Assembly: GCF_001905125.1 (NCBI RefSeq)
Contig: NZ_LWLE01000023.1
Span: 549,124-613,123 of the forward strand
From: Streptomyces sp. TSRI0281
GTDB taxonomy: Bacteria > Actinomycetota > Actinomycetes > Streptomycetales > Streptomycetaceae
Direction: 5' to 3'
Length of the DNA: 64,000 nucleotides
The notes below the pieces were generated by a model, which did no database searches, had not been told where the DNA came from, and saw only the letters and a list, made by a program, of their open reading frames with translations. How positions within the stretch are numbered: position 1 is the first letter of the stretch; every line of letters starts with the position of its first letter. The position numbers were made by a program, and so were the translations under genes. Shown in pieces: positions 60,308 to 64,000 of this stretch.

Positions 60308-61551
60308 CCGCGGCCACCACCGCCTCCCCCACCTCGGCATCCCCGACCCCGCGCCAGGTCTGGAACCGCGCCCGCGGGCTGCTGCTCGGCGTCCTCATCC
60401 TCGTCATCGCCGGGATCGCCCTCGCCGCCGTGCGCTCCGGCGACCAGCACGGCGTGCTCGACCCCCGCTCCGCCGATCCCTCCGGCAGCCGTGCCACCGC
60501 CGAACTCCTCAAGGACCGCGGTATATCCGTCACCGTCGCGACCACCCTCGACGAAGCCACCACCGCGGCAGGCCCCGACACCACGCTCCTGGTCGTCCGC
60601 CCCAATCTGCTGACGCCCTCGCAGCAACGCCGCCTCCACGCCGCGGCCTCGGCCTCCGCCGGCCGCACCGTTCTGATCGCCCCCGGCCGGCCCACCATGA
60701 CCGAACTGGCCCCCGGCGTACACGCCGCGTCCTCCCGCGAGGTGACCGGACGAGCACCGGCGTGCGCGCTCCCGGCCGCCCGCAGCGCCGGCAGCGTGGA
60801 CATGGGTGGCATCCGCTACACGGCGGACGGCCTCGACGCCATCGCCTGCTACCCGAGCGGCGGCCTCCCCAGCCTCCTCGTCCTCAAGGAACCCCGCGAC
60901 GGCGACACCGTCCTCCTCGGCTCCCCCGACTTCCTCCACAACGAGCGTCTCGCCCAACAGGGCAATGCCTCGCTCGCCCTGCAACTCCTCGGTTCCCGCC
61001 CACATCTTGTCTGGTACCTCCCCTCTCTGGCCGACCCCTCCGCCACCGAGGACGACGGACAGGCCGACAGCGGCAACGGCAACGGCAACGATGCCGGAGA
61101 CGGCGACACCGGGAGCGAGAGCAGCTTCCTCGACCTGATCCCCTCCGGCTGGAGCTGGGGAACACTCCAACTCACCCTCGCCGCCGTACTCGCCGCCCTC
61201 TGGCGAGCCCGCCGCCTCGGCCCCCTGGTCACCGAACGGCTCCCCGTGGCCATTCGCGCCTCCGAGTCCGCCGAAGGCCGTGCCCGCCTCTACCGCAAGG
61301 CCAACGCCCGAGACCGAGCAGCCGCCTCACTCCGATACACGGCCCGCGGCCGCATCGCCCCCTTCATCGGGGTGTCCGCCCACGATGCGCACACCCCCGC
61401 CGTTCTGCTCCCCGCTCTCTCCGCCCGCCTCACCACCGCGGGCGACGACCGCAACACCCTGCTCTTCGGCCCGGTTCCCACCGATGACGCCGCACTCGTC
61501 CTCCTCGCCGCCCAACTAGACGCCCTCGAAAGAGAGGTACGCACTTCATGA
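60304..61551 (+). CDS. DUF4350 membrane protein
   Basis: 415 residues. After a membrane segment at about residues 24-46 (LLLGVLILVIAGIALAA) comes a large extracytoplasmic domain with VLDPRSADPSGSRATAELLKDRGISV and LLGSPDFLHNERLAQQGNASLAL, the DUF4350 landmarks. A second membrane segment (about 280-300) and a cytoplasmic Arg-rich tail follow (SLRYTARGRI). DUF4350 proteins accompany MoxR/DUF58 genes; the fold is related to glutamine-amidotransferase-like or GldG-type domains, without known activity. An Asn/Gly/Asp-rich stretch precedes the second segment. It overlaps both neighbouring genes by 4 nt. Confidence 0.9.
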   Translation: MTAATTASPTSASPTPRQVWNRARGLLLGVLILVIAGIALAAVRSGDQHGVLDPRSADPSGSRATAELLKDRGISVTVATTLDEATTAAGPDTTLLVVRPNLLTPSQQRRLHAAASASAGRTVLIAPGRPTMTELAPGVHAASSREVTGRAPACALPAARSAGSVDMGGIRYTADGLDAIACYPSGGLPSLLVLKEPRDGDTVLLGSPDFLHNERLAQQGNASLALQLLGSRPHLVWYLPSLADPSATEDDGQADSGNGNGNDAGDGDTGSESSFLDLIPSGWSWGTLQLTLAAVLAALWRARRLGPLVTERLPVAIRASESAEGRARLYRKANARDRAAASLRYTARGRIAPFIGVSAHDAHTPAVLLPALSARLTTAGDDRNTLLFGPVPTDDAALVLLAAQLDALEREVRTS

Positions 61552-62567
61552 GCGCCCCGACCCCAGAGTCCGCCAGGCCCACCGAGACCGCGGAGACTCC
61601 CACGGCCCCCGCGCTCTCCGACGACGCCCGCGCATCCCTGGAAGCCCTGCGCTCCGAGATCGCCAAGGCCGTGGTCGGTCAGGACCCGGCCGTCACCGGG
61701 CTCGTCGTCGCGCTGCTCTGCCGGGGCCACGTCCTCCTCGAAGGCGTCCCCGGTGTGGCGAAGACCCTCCTGGTCCGCGCCCTGGCCGCCTCTCTCGAAC
61801 TCGACACCAAGCGTGTGCAGTTCACCCCCGACCTGATGCCGAGCGACGTCACGGGCTCCCTCGTCTACGACGCCCGCACGGCAGAGTTCTCCTTCCAGCC
61901 CGGCCCGGTCTTCACCAATCTCCTGCTCGCCGACGAAATCAACCGCACCCCTCCCAAGACCCAGGCATCCCTCCTGGAAGCCATGGAGGAACGTCAGGTC
62001 ACCGTCGACGGCACGCCCCGCCCACTGCCCGACCCGTTCCTGGTCGCCGCCACACAGAACCCGGTCGAGTACGAGGGCACGTATCCGCTCCCCGAGGCCC
62101 AACTCGACCGCTTCCTGCTCAAGCTGACGGTGCCTCTGCCGTCGAGAGAGGACGAGATCAATGTCCTCACCCGCCATGCCGACGGCTTCAACCCGAGTGA
62201 CCTGAAGTCAGCGGGCATACGCCCTGTCGCAGGCCCCGCCGACCTGGAAGCCGCACGCTCGGCCGTCTCCAGGACCACGATCTCCCCGGAGATCGTCGGC
62301 TATGTCGTAGATATCTGTCGTGCCACCCGTGAATCCCCCTCACTCGCCCTCGGCGTCTCCCCCCGAGGCGCCACCGCACTGCTCTCCACCGCTCGGGCCT
62401 GGGCCTGGCTGACCGGACGGGACTACGTCATCCCGGACGATGTAAAGGCCCTGGCTCTCCCCACACTCCGTCATCGCATTCACCTGCGGCCCGAAGCGGA
62501 GATGGAGGGGGTCACCCCCGACTCCGTCATCACCTCGGTGCTCGCCCACGTCCCCGTACCCCGATGA
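61548..62567 (+). CDS. MoxR family AAA+ ATPase
   Basis: 339 residues. Walker A GVPGVAKT is at 66-73, and Walker B/acidic LLADEINRTPPKTQASLLEAMEE lies near 127-150. Sensor/arginine-finger regions are VAATQNPVEYEGTYPLPEAQLDRF and SPRGATALL. MoxR ATPases are cytoplasmic chaperone-like machines, usually with a VWA or DUF58 partner, that activate metalloproteins or envelope complexes. Its start overlaps the DUF4350 stop (ATGA), and the DUF58 partner follows about 10 nt later. Substrate unknown. Confidence 0.95.
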   Translation: MSAPTPESARPTETAETPTAPALSDDARASLEALRSEIAKAVVGQDPAVTGLVVALLCRGHVLLEGVPGVAKTLLVRALAASLELDTKRVQFTPDLMPSDVTGSLVYDARTAEFSFQPGPVFTNLLLADEINRTPPKTQASLLEAMEERQVTVDGTPRPLPDPFLVAATQNPVEYEGTYPLPEAQLDRFLLKLTVPLPSREDEINVLTRHADGFNPSDLKSAGIRPVAGPADLEAARSAVSRTTISPEIVGYVVDICRATRESPSLALGVSPRGATALLSTARAWAWLTGRDYVIPDDVKALALPTLRHRIHLRPEAEMEGVTPDSVITSVLAHVPVPR

Positions 62568-62577
62568 GGCGATGACC

Positions 62578-63891
62578 ATGGCCCTCACCGGTCGAACCGC
62601 GCTGCTGGCCGCACTGGGGTCACTCCCTGTAGGCATCCTGGCCCCCAGCTGGACAGGGATGCTCGCGGTCAACGCACCGCTGTCTCTAGCAATTCTGTGC
62701 GACTACGCCCTGGCAGCGCCAGTGCGAACGCTTCGATTCACCCGATCCGGTGACACATCCGTTCGACTCGGTGACGCCGCGGACGTGCAACTCACCGTAA
62801 CCAACACCTCCCGTCGGCGCCTGCGGGCCCAGCTCCGTGACGCCTGGCCGCCCAGCAGCTGGCCCACGGGCACGGAACCCTCGGCGTCCCGCCACACGTT
62901 CACGGCCCCCGCCGGTGAACGACGCCGTCTCAGCACCTTCCTCCGCCCGACCCGACGCGGTGACCGCACGGCCGAGCGCGTCACGGTCCGCTCGTACGGT
63001 CCGCTGGGTCTCGCGGCACGTCAGGGCTACCACGAGGTTCCCTGGACGGTCCGTGTGCTGCCTCCGTTCACCAGCCGCAAGCACCTGCCCTCCCGGCTCG
63101 CCCGGCTCCGCGAACTCGACGGCCGCACCAGCGTTCTCACGCGCGGCGAAGGCACAGAGTTCGACAGCCTCAGGGCCTATGTGCCGGGCGACGACACTCG
63201 CTCGATCGACTGGCGGGCCACGGCACGCCAGTCCGCCGTCGCGGTTCGCACATGGCGCCCCGAGCGGGACCGCCACATCCTCATCGTCCTCGACACGGGC
63301 AGGACATCGGCGGGCCGGGTCGGGGACATCCCTCGCCTCGATGCCGCGATGGACGCGACCCTGCTTCTCACCGCTCTCGCCACCCGTGCGGGCGATCGCG
63401 TGAACGTGCTCGCCTACGACCGCCGCGTCCGCGCCCGGGTCCAAGGCCGCACGAACACGGGCGATGTCCTCGCCTCGGTGGTCAACGCCCTGGCTCCCCT
63501 GGAACCGGAACTCGTCGAGACGGACGCCCGTGGCCTCAGCAGCGCCGCCCTGGCCGCCGCCCCCCAGCGCTCCCTGATCGTCATCCTCACGACCCTCGAC
63601 GCCGCCCCCATCGAAGAGGGGCTCCTACCGGTGCTCCCTCAGCTCACCCGGCGCCACACGGTTCTGGTGGCCGCGGTCGCCGACCCGCGCATCGAAACCA
63701 TGGCGCAGGCCCGGGGCACAGTGGACGCGGTGTACGAAGCTGCTGCCGGCGCACAGGCCCAGGCCGAGAGGCACCGCACGGCGGACCAGCTGCGACGCCA
63801 CGGCGTCACCGTCGTCGACGCCACTCCCGAAACCCTCGCCCCCGCGCTGGCCGACGCCTACCTGGCGCTCAAGGCAGCCGGCCGACTCTGA
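62578..63891 (+). CDS. DUF58 / VWA-like protein, MoxR partner
   Basis: 437 residues from ATG 62578; an ATG 6 nt earlier is too close to GAGG. Two membrane segments at about 4-45 precede a beta-rich region and then the DUF58 landmark ELDGRTSVLTRGEGTEFDSLRAYVPGDDTRSIDWRATAR. A VWA-like fold follows, with HILIVLDTGRTSAGR (MIDAS-like) and SLIVILTTLDAAP. DUF58 proteins work with MoxR ATPases, probably presenting substrates or metal sites. The gene closes the five-gene unit and ends before a strong terminator at 63956. Confidence 0.93.
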   Translation: MALTGRTALLAALGSLPVGILAPSWTGMLAVNAPLSLAILCDYALAAPVRTLRFTRSGDTSVRLGDAADVQLTVTNTSRRRLRAQLRDAWPPSSWPTGTEPSASRHTFTAPAGERRRLSTFLRPTRRGDRTAERVTVRSYGPLGLAARQGYHEVPWTVRVLPPFTSRKHLPSRLARLRELDGRTSVLTRGEGTEFDSLRAYVPGDDTRSIDWRATARQSAVAVRTWRPERDRHILIVLDTGRTSAGRVGDIPRLDAAMDATLLLTALATRAGDRVNVLAYDRRVRARVQGRTNTGDVLASVVNALAPLEPELVETDARGLSSAALAAAPQRSLIVILTTLDAAPIEEGLLPVLPQLTRRHTVLVAAVADPRIETMAQARGTVDAVYEAAAGAQAQAERHRTADQLRRHGVTVVDATPETLAPALADAYLALKAAGRL

Positions 63892-63955
63892 CCACGGCAA
63901 GGAAATAGCCCACCCGCACAGAAAGGTGCTCACCAGTACGGGTGGTGAACGCAGA

Positions 63956-63985
63956 AAAGCCCCGTACCTTGCGGTACGGGGCTTT
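63956..63985 (+). terminator. intrinsic terminator of the MoxR-DUF58 unit
   Basis: AAAGCCCCGTACC-TTGC-GGTACGGGGCTTT, a perfect 13-bp stem with a tetraloop flanked by A and T runs, lies 65 bp past the DUF58 stop. It is the most canonical rho-independent terminator in the window. Confidence 0.93.
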
Positions 63986-64000
63986 CCCGGAAAAATTGTT

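Overview
The window is chromosomal DNA of a high-GC Gram-positive, almost certainly a Streptomyces. The evidence is very high G+C with strong third-position G/C bias, GTG and TTG starts, and long Pro/Ala/Gly-rich proteins. The gene order (ftsEX - prfB - pkaB/pkaA, a large wall-glycopolymer glycosyltransferase block, a giant NAD-glutamate dehydrogenase, secA - hpf - lpqB-mtrB-mtrA - mtnA) matches what I recall of the Streptomyces coelicolor core chromosome. No rRNA, tRNA, CRISPR array, insertion sequence, prophage or transposase was seen.

Layout. (1) 1-3.8 kb: the end of a cell-division pair (ftsX, cut by the left edge, and ftsE), a 66-residue zinc-ribbon membrane protein, a repeat-rich LAXTG (sortase class E type) surface protein, and release factor 2. 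(2) 4-11.3 kb: two transmembrane Ser/Thr kinases (PkaB, PkaA) divergent from a 1,216-residue FHA protein whose body resembles EssC/EccC-type FtsK ATPases; kinase plus phosphothreonine reader suggests a signalling module. (3) 11.5-15.2 kb: a carbohydrate ABC importer (lipoprotein and two permeases, no ATPase). The first permease carries a MalF-P2-like extracytoplasmic insertion. A duplicated start/stop junction separates the two permease genes.

(4) 15.4-36.1 kb: a cell-wall glycopolymer locus. It has five large proteins fusing a GT2-like domain to a TagF-type CDP-glycerol/polyol-phosphate transferase, one GT4 enzyme, a TylF-type methyltransferase and a second SAM methyltransferase, a TetR regulator, and a two-gene TagGH-like polysaccharide exporter. 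One fusion protein has lost the acidic GT-A motifs and looks like a pseudoenzyme. Several of these genes carry in-frame tandem repeats. (5) 36.1-41.3 kb: an unusual tandemly amplified terminator arm, then the ~180 kDa NAD-glutamate dehydrogenase.

(6) 41.8-49.7 kb: housekeeping and accessory single genes (DJ-1/PfpI, HAD, DUF6912, an Rv3235-like protein beside secA, a GNAT acetyltransferase, a YcaQ/AlkX-type winged-helix glycosylase). (7) 49.7-58.3 kb: an orphan NarL-type response regulator, long-form hibernation factor HPF, a ComF-like phosphoribosyltransferase, and the mtnA-mtrA-mtrB-lpqB block that couples envelope sensing to growth and development. (8) 58.4-63.9 kb: a tightly coupled five-gene run (polytopic membrane protein, DUF4129, DUF4350, MoxR AAA ATPase, DUF58), closed by a strong terminator.

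Protein functions rest on motifs read by eye and family knowledge; no searches were run. Start codons were chosen by ribosome-binding-site position and expected family length.
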